64,000 nucleotides of DNA from Bacillus infantis (GTDB taxonomy: Bacteria > Bacillota > Bacilli > Bacillales > Cytobacillaceae): the NCBI RefSeq assembly GCF_020171945.1, contig NZ_JAIVAP010000011.1, positions 89,067 to 153,066 of the forward strand, written 5' to 3'. Numbering within the stretch: position 1 is the first letter of the stretch; every line of letters begins with the position of its first letter. The notes beneath the pieces are model-generated. The model worked only from the letters and a program-made list of their open reading frames with translations. It was not told the DNA's origin and did no database searches. Positions 16,065 to 25,175 of this stretch are shown one piece after another. A program made the translations under genes and the position numbers.

Positions 16065-17181
16065 AATCAACTTTTACTATTATATGGGACCATCTTGAAC
16101 TGTATCGGATATCTGGTCCATAGATATTAATATAGTAATAGCCTGGTTCTGTGAAGGTGAGTTTCTTTGAAAACTGCTGATTTTTAACCGGTGCTTTCTC
16201 CTGGTTTATGATCTTCCAGTCAAGATTGCTGTATTTAGAAGTATAAAATGTGAATTCGTCTACCGGTAGATTCTTTTCGCTTACCTTTATCTTCCCTTGA
16301 ATTGTAAGGGTGTCGCCTTTCGACAACGTTAGATAGCCTTTAGCCGGTTCAGTAATTTCTAAGCCTCTATCATCTGAAATTGGAACTGGAACATCCTTTT
16401 CCGGCTGCCAAAGAAATTCTAGTGTTTTGCTTCCCATGGATACAGCTGTTACTTGTACAGGATTTATGCCAGGATGCAGATTTATAGAAAATTTAACGCG
16501 ATTGAATGTCTTGCCATCCATACTAATCCCTTTTTCAACAACTTGCCCCGTAGAACCTGTCCAGCCATTCAATCCTGTGCTTGTCATATACTGCGGCGCA
16601 TAAAGTCCTTCTTCAGAAAGAACAGTAAAGCTGGTTTTTGAGCTTTCTGCCTTGATGCGTGGCTTTGATAGATCTATCCTCTTCTCGCTCCATGCCCATT
16701 TAAGCGTTCCATTTTGATAGGAAGCACTTATTCCGAGCACTGATAAACTTTTAACAGAAAGATAGACCCTTCCGTTCAAGTTAAAAGGTTCAGGAATGGG
16801 TGGTTCCGGCCATGCTGTTCCATCTTCCCCATACATATAAGGCTTGCCTACCCTGAATTCGGCCTTCCTATTCAAATATTCTTCCTTCAGCTCAATCCGC
16901 ACGGCTTGATTTTTGGCAATCCATTGAACTGACCCCATATCTAAATCGCGGATAAGTTTTAAAGGTACGTATGTCCGGCCATTCCGAATTAGAAACGGAT
17001 CAGCAGAGATGGTTTTGCCATCAAGCTGGGCCTTTGCAGAGTTCTTTTTCATGATTAATTCATGCCGTTTTAAATACATTTTAGCTGCATCATCAGTGGC
17101 ATCTGCTTTCACTGGGGGGGTAAATAAGTTTGCCAGCAGCAAGACGAGCAACGTGGTGGATAATAATAGTTTTTTTGCCAT
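16063..17181 (-). CDS. secreted copper-amine-oxidase-like stalk-domain protein
   Basis: The 372-residue protein is called from ATG 17181, which has AAGGAGGAG upstream and a signal peptide (about 1-26) downstream; the open frame to 17424 runs into a palindromic repeat and is not coding. A stalk domain is visible near residues 45-130: LDGKTISADPFLIRNGRTYVPLKLIRDLDMGSVQW and FNLNGRVYLSVKSLSVLGISASYQNG. The C-terminal half looks like beta-sandwich domains (TLTIQGKIKVSEKNLPVDEFTFY and a final PGYYYINIYGPD). No catalytic motif is seen. It is probably a surface or wall-linked protein; the gene stands alone with its own terminator. Confidence 0.75.
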   Translation of the reverse strand: MAKKLLLSTTLLVLLLANLFTPPVKADATDDAAKMYLKRHELIMKKNSAKAQLDGKTISADPFLIRNGRTYVPLKLIRDLDMGSVQWIAKNQAVRIELKEEYLNRKAEFRVGKPYMYGEDGTAWPEPPIPEPFNLNGRVYLSVKSLSVLGISASYQNGTLKWAWSEKRIDLSKPRIKAESSKTSFTVLSEEGLYAPQYMTSTGLNGWTGSTGQVVEKGISMDGKTFNRVKFSINLHPGINPVQVTAVSMGSKTLEFLWQPEKDVPVPISDDRGLEITEPAKGYLTLSKGDTLTIQGKIKVSEKNLPVDEFTFYTSKYSNLDWKIINQEKAPVKNQQFSKKLTFTEPGYYYINIYGPDIRYSSRWSHIIVKVD

Positions 17182-17365
17182 ACTTCTCCTCCTTATCTTT
17201 GGAAATAGACGTAAGTGGCGAAAAAAAGTTACAAGAGTTTTCTTGTTGTCTGCGTTATTGTGTTGAAGGGACCCCAAAGTCAGGTTTGAAAGAGACAGTG
17301 AATTATAAAAGGATGAAAGGGAAAAGGTGATTCGCTGAAGGTCATGTCTTGTCCCTTTTTTATTT

Positions 17366-17429
17366 GCAAAATGGGCCAAGGGGTCTGACCCCCCGGCCCA
17401 CTTGAACCGACCCCCCCGGCCCATTTTGC
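17366..17429. repeat. 64-bp palindromic element with GGGGTCTGACCCC core
   Basis: GCAAAATGGGCC (17366-17377) and GGCCCATTTTGC (17418-17429) are perfect inverted repeats. The interior contains AAGGGGTCTGACCCCCC. It is a different family from the GTGYCWGGCAC elements. It lies between the divergent stalk gene and the amylopullulanase promoter region. Confidence 0.7.
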
Positions 17430-17471
17430 GGTTGCTGTTTTCTGAAAATTATTGTAAAATTTGGTTACGTA

Positions 17472-17502
17472 TTGCAAGCGGTTGCACAAACTCTATTATA
17501 AT
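17472..17502 (+). promoter_or_regulatory. candidate amylopullulanase promoter overlapped by a LacI-type operator
   Basis: TATAAT at 17497-17502 pairs with TTGCAA at 17472-17477, spacing 19 bp. The -35 lies inside TGCAAGCGGTTGCA (17473-17486), a 14-bp LacI-family operator-like palindrome, which suggests direct control of promoter access. The spacing is long, so the exact promoter is uncertain. Confidence 0.5.
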
Positions 17503-17538
17503 ATTCGCTAGTGAATATAGTCATTTCGTCCTATATTT

Positions 17539-17588
17539 TGCAAACGGTTACAGTTAATTAGTTGTGCAACTTTGTGCAAACGTTTTCG
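17539..17588 (+). promoter_or_regulatory. two further LacI/CcpA-type operator-like sites
   Basis: TGCAAACGGTTACA (17539-17552) and TGCAAACGTTTTCG (17575-17588) share the GCAANCGNTT core with the site at 17473-17486. They resemble MalR operators (GCAAACGTTTGC) and catabolite responsive elements (TGWAANCGNTNWCA). Starch-degrading genes are typically under such control. Which protein binds is inference. Confidence 0.6.
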
Positions 17589-17689
17589 CAATGCGGGATA
17601 CAGCAGCTTATCCTGCAGGATCATTTCCAAGAAAGGAGGCTCCCCCCGAAAAAAACTATCCTATTAACCAACCAAAAGGAGGAAAGCAC

Positions 17690-20600
17690 ATGCAAAAAAA
17701 CCGACGCCAGTTATCCATCTTCCTGTCGGCAATCATGCTATTGAGCCTGTGGCTGCCATTTTTGCCGGCACGATCGGCAGATGCAGCAGAAACAGAAGCA
17801 TCCGACACCCCAGAAGCAGCAGAAACCTCTGAACGGCAGGTCCGTTTTACTTATACCCGCGATGACAAAGCCTATGAGGGCTGGAATATCTGGGCCTGGA
17901 ACACAGGCGTGAAGGATGACCAGATTAATTTTGAATCCTATGAAAACGGGGTTGCGACCGTCAATATTGCTGTTGCCCCTGAAACAAAGCAGTTCGGCTT
18001 TGTGCTCCGCAGCACAGAGGACTGGAATACAGCACAAAAGGAATTTGGAGACCGCTTCATTCCTGTGAACAAAAATGATTCTTTGACAAAGGCTTATATC
18101 ACGAGCGGTGTGGAAAAGATCCGGATTGTTCCGGACGGTTCAGCGCCTGTCATTAATAAAGGCAATGCCACTTTCTATTACCGCGATAAAGAGCTTTTTG
18201 CCAATGACAGCATGAGCTCTATTGAGAAGGTTGAACTCAAGTTCAACGGCGAAACAAAAGAGATGGTGTATGAGCCTGAAAACGAGCGTTTCATGCTTAC
18301 ATACGAGAATATCCCGAACGGAAGGCATGAATACTCATTTCTTGTAACCAAAGGCGGAGAGACAGCAGAGGTCACAGATCCTTACAACACCAAGGACGGT
18401 ATCTCTGCCATCGACTTTCAGCAGGCTGACTTGACTGTATCTGCTATAACCAGGCCGGCAGCCATAGACTATAGCCAAAATGCGGTTCTGAGTGTGGATA
18501 TAGCAGGACTGACTGATGAGGTGAAGATTACTAAAATTCTTGCTGATACTTCCTCTTTGGGCGGTCCTGATCAGCTGGAAATCGACCCTTCACTCGGTAA
18601 AATCACCATTGCTGCAGAGGACAGCACAACCGCCGGTGTGAAAAATATCCCCATTACTGCAGTAGATTCTTATGGCAATGAATATAGCGGGAATGCCGAG
18701 ATTGAAATCAAAACACGCCAATCTGCCGGCGAAAATGATTTCGACTGGGATGAGTCAGTCATCTACTTTATGCTGACAGACCGTTTCTTTGACGGCAATT
18801 CCTCCAATAATGATCCATACGGACTGGACTATGACGATTCCCGCGGCGCGTATCAGGGCGGTGATTTCAAAGGGGTAACAGAAAAGCTGGACTACCTTGA
18901 TGAGCTTGGCATCAATACAATTTGGGTTTCCCCGGTCGTGGAAAATATCCAATATGATGTCCGCAGCGGTGAGGCTGATGGCGAACCGTATTATGCCTAC
19001 CATGGCTACTGGGCGGAAAATTTCAGCAAGCTTAATCCTCATTTCGGCACAATGGAGGACTTCCATACACTCATCGACGAAGCCCATGAGCGCGGTATTA
19101 AAATCATGGTGGATGTTGTATTGAACCATACCGGATACGGCCTCAAAGAGCTGGATGCCGGCAAAGAAAACCCTCCGCCAGGCTATCCGGACGATGAAGA
19201 CCGCAGCCGCTTCAAAGATATCGTACGCCAGGGCAATGTGGGCACCGATGAAGTGGTTGGCGAGCTTTCCAGCCTGCCCGATATCAAAACTGAGGACCCC
19301 GCCGTCCGCAAGCAGATCATCGACTGGCAGACAGACTGGATTGAGAAAGCAACAACTGCAAACGGCAACACAATTGACTACTTCCGTGTTGATACTGTCA
19401 AGCACGTGGAGGACGCCACCTGGATGAGCTTTAAAAATGCGCTCACCGAAAAGATGCCGGCATTCAAAATGATCGGTGAAGCATGGGGAGCAAGTGCAGA
19501 TAATAATCTTGGCTACCTCGAGTCCGGGATGATGGATTCCCTGCTTGATTTCGGCTTCAAAGAAACAGCCCGCAATTTTGTGAACGGCAAGCTGAAGACT
19601 GCCAATGATGCCCTTGCTGCCCGGAATGACAAAGTAGACAACACTGCGACTCTTGGCCAGTTTTTAAGCAGCCATGACGAGGACGGGTTCCTGCATTCAC
19701 TTGGCGGGGACACAGGCAAAATGAAGGTAGCAGCCTCCCTGCAGGCAACTGCAAAAGGACAGCCTGTCATTTATTACGGAGAAGAGCTTGGCCAGACAGG
19801 CGCCAACAACTACCCGCAATATGACAACCGCTACGATTTTGCATGGGATAAAGTTGATGGCAATGATATGCTCGATCATTATAAAAAGATTCTTAACTTC
19901 AGGAAAGACCATTCAAAGGTTTTTGCCAAAGGTGACCGTACGGTGATCGGCGGCTCTGACAAGGAGCAATTCCTGCTGTTTGCCCGCAGCTATGGGGAAC
20001 AGACCGTTTATGCCGGCCTGAACACAGCGAAGAATGCAAAAACCATCAAACTGTCGGTTGATTCAAAAACAGCCACAGTAACAGATCATTATTCTAATAG
20101 AAGCTACCAAACTGCTGAAGCTGGAGAAGTTGTGCTGACAATCCCGGCCAACTCTGATGGCGGTACTGTCCTGCTGACCGTGGATAATGGCAGCATCACA
20201 GGGGCAGCGCTTCAAAGCGGGGATGAGGGCGAGGAACCTGAAATAGAGCCGATTCCTGAGAACTCTGTCCGCATCCACTATAACCGCGGTGACGGAAGCT
20301 ATGACAATTATGGAGCATGGCTCTGGAATGATGTGAAATCACCGTCAGCCAATTGGCCGGTAGGTGCTACGATGTTTGAAAAGAAAGACAGCTATGGTTC
20401 CTATATAGATGTACCTCTTGCTGAAGGAGCCAAAAATATCGGCTTCCTTATCATGGATGTATCCAAAGGGGATGCAGGCAAGGACGGCGGCGATAAGAGC
20501 TTCACCATTTCCTCGCCGGAGATGAATGAAATCTGGATAGAGCAGGGGTCGGATGAGGTGTATACCTATGAACCTGTCGATCTTCCGGATAACACCGTCC

Positions 20601-23600
20601 GCATCCATTATACCCGTGAAAACGGGGACTATGATGATTTCGGTCTCTGGCACTGGGGCGACTCAGCAGCTCCTTCTGATAATTGGCCAGCTGGTGCGGC
20701 TGATTTTACCGGAACAGACCGTTATGGAGCGTATGCTGACATCGAATTGAAGGAAGATGGCAAGGAGCTGGGCTTCCTTATTGTGAACGAAAAGACGCAG
20801 GAAAAAGATGCAGGGGATAAGACCTTCAACCTGCTGGATAAGTATAATCAGCTATGGATCAAGCAGGGAGACGATGTTGTCTATATTTCTCCATATGGAG
20901 ATGTGGCATCAGGGATGACCACTGCAGAAGTCATCTCAGAAGATACAATTCTATTAAACTTTACAATGACAGAAGGATTGACTGCAGACGGATTGAAAGC
21001 CGGCTTGTCCATCAGTGATAAGGATGGAAAAGAAATATCTGTCACCAGTGCAGAGATTACAGGTGAAAAAACGGCTGAAGTTAAAGCAGCATTCGATCTT
21101 GAGAAGCTGCCGCTTTCTGTATCCTATTCCGGACGCACAGTTTCTGCATCATCAGGCTGGCGGATGCTTGATAAACTGTACAGCTATGATGGAGATGACC
21201 TTGGAGCTGCCTACAAAAAAGGCGGAGCGGTGCTGAAACTGTGGGCGCCGGCAGCAAGCAAGGTTACGGCCAATTTTTATGATAAAAAAGATGCTGCCAA
21301 GCTGATCGGCAGTGTAGACCTCAAGCTTGGAGAAAAGGGCGTCTGGTCAAAAGAAGTCAAGCCGTCCGACCTTCGGGTGAAGGACTTGAAAGGCTATTAC
21401 TATCAGTATGAAGTGACCAATAACGGAGTAACCAAAAAGGTGCTTGATCCTTATGCGAAATCAATGGCGGCTTTTACCGTAAATACGAAAGGGGAGGCCG
21501 GTCCGGACGGAGATGATGTCGGAAAAGCGGCAATCATCGACCTGAAGGGAACGGATCCTAAGGGCTTTGATCATGCTTCCATTAAAGGGTATGAAAAGCG
21601 TGAGGATGCCATCATCTATGAGGTCCATGTCCGCGACTTCACTTCCGATCCTTCCATTAAAAGCGATCTGGATGCGAGATGGGGCTCTTATAAAGCATTC
21701 ATCGACAAGCTTGACTATATTAAGTCGACGGGTGTGACGCACGTCCAGCTTCTGCCTGTCATGGCCTGGTATTTTGGCGATGAGACGAAAATGGGCGAGA
21801 GGGAAATGGAATATTCAGCAGGAGGAAACGAGTATAACTGGGGCTATGATCCGCACAGCTATTTCTCTCCTGACGGTGCTTACTCGGAAAATCCTGCAGA
21901 CGCTGAGCTGCGTGTGAAGGAACTGAAGGAATTGATTGATGCGATCCACGATGCCGGTATGGGTGTTGTCCTTGACGTTGTTTACACCCATATGGCAAAA
22001 GCAAGCACGCTCAATGATATTGTGCCAAACTATTATGCTTTCCAGGATGCCAAAGGCAATTTCCTTGGAGGATTCGGCAATAACCTGGCGACAAGCCATA
22101 CGATGGCTGAGAAGCTGATGGTTGATTCTGTGAAATACTGGTTTGATGAATACAAGATTGATGGCATGCGTTTCGACATGATGGGGGATGCAACTTATCC
22201 GTCCATCCAGAATGCCTATGATGCGGCTGCTGCAATCAATCCGGATGCCCTGTTCATCGGCGAAGGCTGGCGGACATTTGCAGGACATCTATCTGACCCG
22301 GCACTTGAAGGAATGGGAGCGGACCAGGATTGGATGGATAAGACCGATGATGTCGGCGTGTTCTCTGATGAAATCCGCAATGAGCTGAAATCCGGATTCG
22401 GTTCTGAAGGGGAGCCGAGATTCATCACAGGCGGCGCGAGAGATCTGAATGTTATATTCAATAATATTAAAGGCCAGCCGTCCAATACTGCAGATGATGA
22501 TCCAGGCGACATGGTCCAGTACATTGCAGCGCACGATAATCTGCCGCTGTACGATGTGATCGCCCAGTCTATTAAAAAAGACCCGGCCATCCCGGAAAAT
22601 AATCTGGAAATCCATAAGCGGATCCGCCTCGGCAACTCGCTGATCCTGACCTCGCAGGGGACTGCCTTCCTGCATGCAGGCCAGGAATACGGACGCACAA
22701 AGCAATGGCTCGCTGATGGTGTGCCTGAGCAGAAATACCATGAGCTGACAGATGAAAACGGGGATCCATTTGGCTACTTTATCCATGATTCCTATGATTC
22801 ATCTGATGCGATCAACAAATTCGACTGGCAGAAAGCCACAAACGCATCAGCTTATAAAGTAAATACAATGACAAGGGAATACACTGAAGGCCTGATTGAA
22901 CTGAGAAGATCAACAAACGCCTTCCGCCTCGGGGAGAAGGACCTTGTAGACAAAAACGTTTCCCTGCTTAATTTCCCTGAAATGAAGGATCAGGATCTGC
23001 TGATAGCTTATAAAAATGTATCAACAGACAAAACTGGCAGCTATTATGTTTTTATGAATGCTGACAGCAAGTCCCGCAGCATAACACTTGGGGAACTGGA
23101 TCTTTCCAAAGGAACTGTCCTTGTCGATAATGATGAAGCTGGAACGAAGGCTGTTAAAAATCAGTCCGGCTTTACCCTTGCAGACGGAAAGCTGACACTG
23201 GATCCATTAACAGTTGTAATCATCAAGGAAGGCGAAAAGGGAGAGGAAAACCCTGGCGGCAATGGTGGCGGCAATCATGAGCCACCCAATCCCCCTGCAC
23301 CTGGAAAGCCTGGAACCATTCAGCTTCCGGCAGGGGCTGCAGAAATAGTCAGGCAAAAGAACCCATCCGGCAAAATGGAGGTTATTACAAAAATCCGTTC
23401 CGAGAGGATGGCGGAGATCGTAAATGCTATTTCATCTGATGGAACAGTAATAGAAGTGAAATTGGAGAAGCCTGCTGCAGGGGAAACTGTCCTGGCGCAG
23501 CTGCCTGCAAAACTGTTCAGTGAAGCAGCTCGAAAAAACAAAAATGTAATCATCGAAATCCAGGCGGAAGGTGCAATCTACAGAATCCCAGTATCAGAGA

Positions 23601-24526
23601 TTGATACTGCGGCCCTGGCCCAAAAAATGGGTGTTTCTGAAGATGCTGTTTATATTACAGTGTCGGTTAATCGAACTGCAGCTCCATCTGTACATGCAAA
23701 AATTGTGTCAGATGCGTTCTCGTTTGAACTGGAGGCTAGAGCTGGGGATAAAAAAGAGAGCATTTCAGCATTTGGAAAGTTTGCAGAAAAAGAGATTAAG
23801 GGCAGCAAGAAATTTGATCCTAACAGATCGGTTGCTGTCAGATTCAACGAGGATGGCAGCTTTACAGCTGTTCCAACTGTATTTGACGGTCAAACAGCGA
23901 AGATCAAATCACTGACAAATTCCGTTTATGCGATCGTTGAAAATAATAAGACATTCCCGGATGTTGACCGGTCTAGCTGGGCAGAGGAGTATATTGAAAC
24001 CCTAGCTTCCAAATACATCATTAAAGGGAAAGCAGATGGGAAATATGCACCTGGGGAAGAAATCACCCGGGCGGAATTCACCGTCCTGCTTGTAAGGGCT
24101 TTAGGGCTTCCGGCAAAAGCGTATGACGGGAAATTCTCGGATGTTAAGGGGAATGAGTGGTTCAATGCAAACGGGGAACTGACAGCAGCTGTCCGCTACG
24201 GCATTATCAGCGGCAAACCGGATGGCACCTTTGCGCCAAACGAAAAGCTGACACGCGCCCAGGCGGCCATTATGATCGCAAGAGCAATGGATTTGGACTT
24301 CCTGGAGTTTGACAAATCGCAGCTGAATGCGAATAAAAAGCTGACAGACTTCAAAGATGCCAGCCATTTCGGAGCATGGGCAAAAGAAGGTGCCGAGGCT
24401 GTCTATCAATCCGGCATCATGTCAGGAATGACGAAAAGCACATTCAATCCAAATGGTTACACCAAACGTGACCAAATGGCAAAAATCCTTGCAGAATTCC
24501 TGCGAAAAGCAGAACTGATGAACTAA
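17690..24526 (+). CDS. SLH-anchored bifunctional alpha-amylase/type I pullulanase
   Basis: The 2278-residue protein is called from ATG 17690 (AAAGGAGGAAAG upstream), followed by a signal peptide (about 1-36). Order: a CBM41/PUD-like domain (about 50-146); a GH13 alpha-amylase unit (about 350-835) with Asp568 in DYFRVDTVK, Glu597 in IGEAWG and Asp663 in SSHDED; two more PUD-like domains (from about 860 and 970: VRIHYNRGDGSYDNYG, VRIHYTRENGDYDDFG); a CBM48-like domain near 1178; a pullulanase GH13 unit with the type I signature YNWGYDP (about 1382), Asp1496, Glu1525 and Asp1616; a Gly/Pro linker (about 1858-1878); a beta domain; and three SLH motifs (about 2088-2278). It should cleave alpha-1,4 and alpha-1,6 bonds of starch and pullulan at the cell surface. 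Both active sites look intact. Confidence 0.93.
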   Translation: MQKNRRQLSIFLSAIMLLSLWLPFLPARSADAAETEASDTPEAAETSERQVRFTYTRDDKAYEGWNIWAWNTGVKDDQINFESYENGVATVNIAVAPETKQFGFVLRSTEDWNTAQKEFGDRFIPVNKNDSLTKAYITSGVEKIRIVPDGSAPVINKGNATFYYRDKELFANDSMSSIEKVELKFNGETKEMVYEPENERFMLTYENIPNGRHEYSFLVTKGGETAEVTDPYNTKDGISAIDFQQADLTVSAITRPAAIDYSQNAVLSVDIAGLTDEVKITKILADTSSLGGPDQLEIDPSLGKITIAAEDSTTAGVKNIPITAVDSYGNEYSGNAEIEIKTRQSAGENDFDWDESVIYFMLTDRFFDGNSSNNDPYGLDYDDSRGAYQGGDFKGVTEKLDYLDELGINTIWVSPVVENIQYDVRSGEADGEPYYAYHGYWAENFSKLNPHFGTMEDFHTLIDEAHERGIKIMVDVVLNHTGYGLKELDAGKENPPPGYPDDEDRSRFKDIVRQGNVGTDEVVGELSSLPDIKTEDPAVRKQIIDWQTDWIEKATTANGNTIDYFRVDTVKHVEDATWMSFKNALTEKMPAFKMIGEAWGASADNNLGYLESGMMDSLLDFGFKETARNFVNGKLKTANDALAARNDKVDNTATLGQFLSSHDEDGFLHSLGGDTGKMKVAASLQATAKGQPVIYYGEELGQTGANNYPQYDNRYDFAWDKVDGNDMLDHYKKILNFRKDHSKVFAKGDRTVIGGSDKEQFLLFARSYGEQTVYAGLNTAKNAKTIKLSVDSKTATVTDHYSNRSYQTAEAGEVVLTIPANSDGGTVLLTVDNGSITGAALQSGDEGEEPEIEPIPENSVRIHYNRGDGSYDNYGAWLWNDVKSPSANWPVGATMFEKKDSYGSYIDVPLAEGAKNIGFLIMDVSKGDAGKDGGDKSFTISSPEMNEIWIEQGSDEVYTYEPVDLPDNTVRIHYTRENGDYDDFGLWHWGDSAAPSDNWPAGAADFTGTDRYGAYADIELKEDGKELGFLIVNEKTQEKDAGDKTFNLLDKYNQLWIKQGDDVVYISPYGDVASGMTTAEVISEDTILLNFTMTEGLTADGLKAGLSISDKDGKEISVTSAEITGEKTAEVKAAFDLEKLPLSVSYSGRTVSASSGWRMLDKLYSYDGDDLGAAYKKGGAVLKLWAPAASKVTANFYDKKDAAKLIGSVDLKLGEKGVWSKEVKPSDLRVKDLKGYYYQYEVTNNGVTKKVLDPYAKSMAAFTVNTKGEAGPDGDDVGKAAIIDLKGTDPKGFDHASIKGYEKREDAIIYEVHVRDFTSDPSIKSDLDARWGSYKAFIDKLDYIKSTGVTHVQLLPVMAWYFGDETKMGEREMEYSAGGNEYNWGYDPHSYFSPDGAYSENPADAELRVKELKELIDAIHDAGMGVVLDVVYTHMAKASTLNDIVPNYYAFQDAKGNFLGGFGNNLATSHTMAEKLMVDSVKYWFDEYKIDGMRFDMMGDATYPSIQNAYDAAAAINPDALFIGEGWRTFAGHLSDPALEGMGADQDWMDKTDDVGVFSDEIRNELKSGFGSEGEPRFITGGARDLNVIFNNIKGQPSNTADDDPGDMVQYIAAHDNLPLYDVIAQSIKKDPAIPENNLEIHKRIRLGNSLILTSQGTAFLHAGQEYGRTKQWLADGVPEQKYHELTDENGDPFGYFIHDSYDSSDAINKFDWQKATNASAYKVNTMTREYTEGLIELRRSTNAFRLGEKDLVDKNVSLLNFPEMKDQDLLIAYKNVSTDKTGSYYVFMNADSKSRSITLGELDLSKGTVLVDNDEAGTKAVKNQSGFTLADGKLTLDPLTVVIIKEGEKGEENPGGNGGGNHEPPNPPAPGKPGTIQLPAGAAEIVRQKNPSGKMEVITKIRSERMAEIVNAISSDGTVIEVKLEKPAAGETVLAQLPAKLFSEAARKNKNVIIEIQAEGAIYRIPVSEIDTAALAQKMGVSEDAVYITVSVNRTAAPSVHAKIVSDAFSFELEARAGDKKESISAFGKFAEKEIKGSKKFDPNRSVAVRFNEDGSFTAVPTVFDGQTAKIKSLTNSVYAIVENNKTFPDVDRSSWAEEYIETLASKYIIKGKADGKYAPGEEITRAEFTVLLVRALGLPAKAYDGKFSDVKGNEWFNANGELTAAVRYGIISGKPDGTFAPNEKLTRAQAAIMIARAMDLDFLEFDKSQLNANKKLTDFKDASHFGAWAKEGAEAVYQSGIMSGMTKSTFNPNGYTKRDQMAKILAEFLRKAELMN

Positions 24527-24554
24527 AGAAGTGAGTGGGTATTTCCCGGTTGTT

Positions 24555-24582
24555 TCGACAAAATCCGGGAGGTGCCTGTCAC
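24555..24582. repeat. partial interspersed element, TCGACAAA...GGTGCCTGTCAC type
   Basis: It carries TCGACAAAATCCGGGAGG followed by TGCCTGTCAC, one arm of the element family described at 15927-16021. It lies just upstream of the amylopullulanase terminator. Confidence 0.6.
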
Positions 24583-24583
24583 T

Positions 24584-24622
24584 AAAAAAAAGGCCGGCTG
24601 AAGAAAATTCAGCCGGCTTTTT
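24584..24622 (+). terminator. terminator of the amylopullulanase gene
   Basis: GCCGGCTGAA pairs with TTCAGCCGGC around GAAAA, flanked by A and T runs. Confidence 0.88.
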
Positions 24623-24645
24623 GAATGCAAATATCAGTTCAAATT

Positions 24646-24674
24646 TCGACAAAAAACGGGAGGTACCTGTCACC
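24646..24674. repeat. second partial TCGACAAA...GGTACCTGTCACC element
   Basis: It is a near copy of 24555-24582 about 90 bp further on; the terminator lies between the two. The stop codon of the small minus-strand zinc-ribbon ORF lies inside it. Confidence 0.6.
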
Positions 24675-24816
24675 GAATAACCAGACCCCGCCTCTTCTTC
24701 AAAGGGATGCTGTAGCAATCATCACAAACTCCATCATTATCGACATACTCCGTGTAGTCAGCAATCTCGGAATTGCATTGAGAGCAAATCCATTTTTTTT
24801 TGACATTCTGCTCCAT
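24670..24816 (-). CDS. small zinc-ribbon-like protein
   Basis: This 48-codon ORF starts at ATG 24816 on the minus strand; a weak AGAGATGAT lies upstream. It encodes two CxxC knuckles, WICSQC and VCDDCY, spaced about 17 residues apart, then a basic tail PLKKRRGLVIR. Four cysteines in this layout usually bind one zinc ion. No signal peptide is seen, so it would be cytosolic. I do not recognise a named family. The stop codon falls inside an interspersed palindromic repeat, so insertion of the repeat may have set the C-terminus. No operon partner is present. Confidence 0.6.
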   Translation of the reverse strand: MEQNVKKKWICSQCNSEIADYTEYVDNDGVCDDCYSIPLKKRRGLVIR

Positions 24817-25028
24817 GTGATCATCTCTTTTTATTGTCAACATTCTATATATTCCGACATTTTTCCTGCCGGATATTTTATAAATTTATAAGTCATTTCT
24901 CAAATGAGCATTATTTGTTCCCTCTATGAATTTACATACGTTCGGTAAGGTATTGATTAGTTATTGCAAGGAGGATACTTTTTGTGTGATTTCCTTTTTT
25001 AGGATAGGCTAACATATCTGTTATCTTA

Positions 25029-25057
25029 TTGACACCATTTATCTGAACATTTAGAAT
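25029..25057 (+). promoter_or_regulatory. sigma-A promoter of the AtuA/ABC/ADP-ribosylglycohydrolase operon
   Basis: TTGACA (25029-25034) and TAGAAT (25052-25057) are spaced 17 bp apart. The predicted start near 25064 lies inside the first operator. Confidence 0.8.
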
Positions 25058-25061
25058 AATG

Positions 25062-25118
25062 TGTAACCGGTTACATAAGTAGCCGGCATATTTTGAGGGT
25101 GTTGTGTAACCGGTTACA
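25062..25118 (+). promoter_or_regulatory. twin 14-bp palindromic operators TGTAACCGGTTACA
   Basis: Perfect copies lie at 25062-25075 and 25105-25118, 43 bp apart (about four helical turns). The first covers the predicted transcription start, the second lies in the leader. A central CG palindrome is typical of LacI-family operators, and the LacI gene at 34426 is the obvious ligand. The same sequence also fits the CcpA consensus TGWAANCGNTNWCA, so catabolite repression is possible too. Confidence 0.85.
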
Positions 25119-25175
25119 TATTTTATTCATAGAAACAGGTAAATCGTCATATCTGATAAATAGAGGTGATTGAGA

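Noticed and set aside
17182..17424. Upstream extension of the minus-strand stalk gene
   Set aside because: The extension enters a palindromic repeat; the ATG at 17181 has AAGGAGG and a signal peptide follows.
18755..19405. Long minus-strand frame over the amylopullulanase gene
   Set aside because: It is antisense to conserved GH13 catalytic motifs and has no start signals.
24625..24891. Plus-strand open frame of 88 codons
   Set aside because: It has no ribosome site, overlaps a repeat and runs antisense to the better supported zinc-ribbon ORF.
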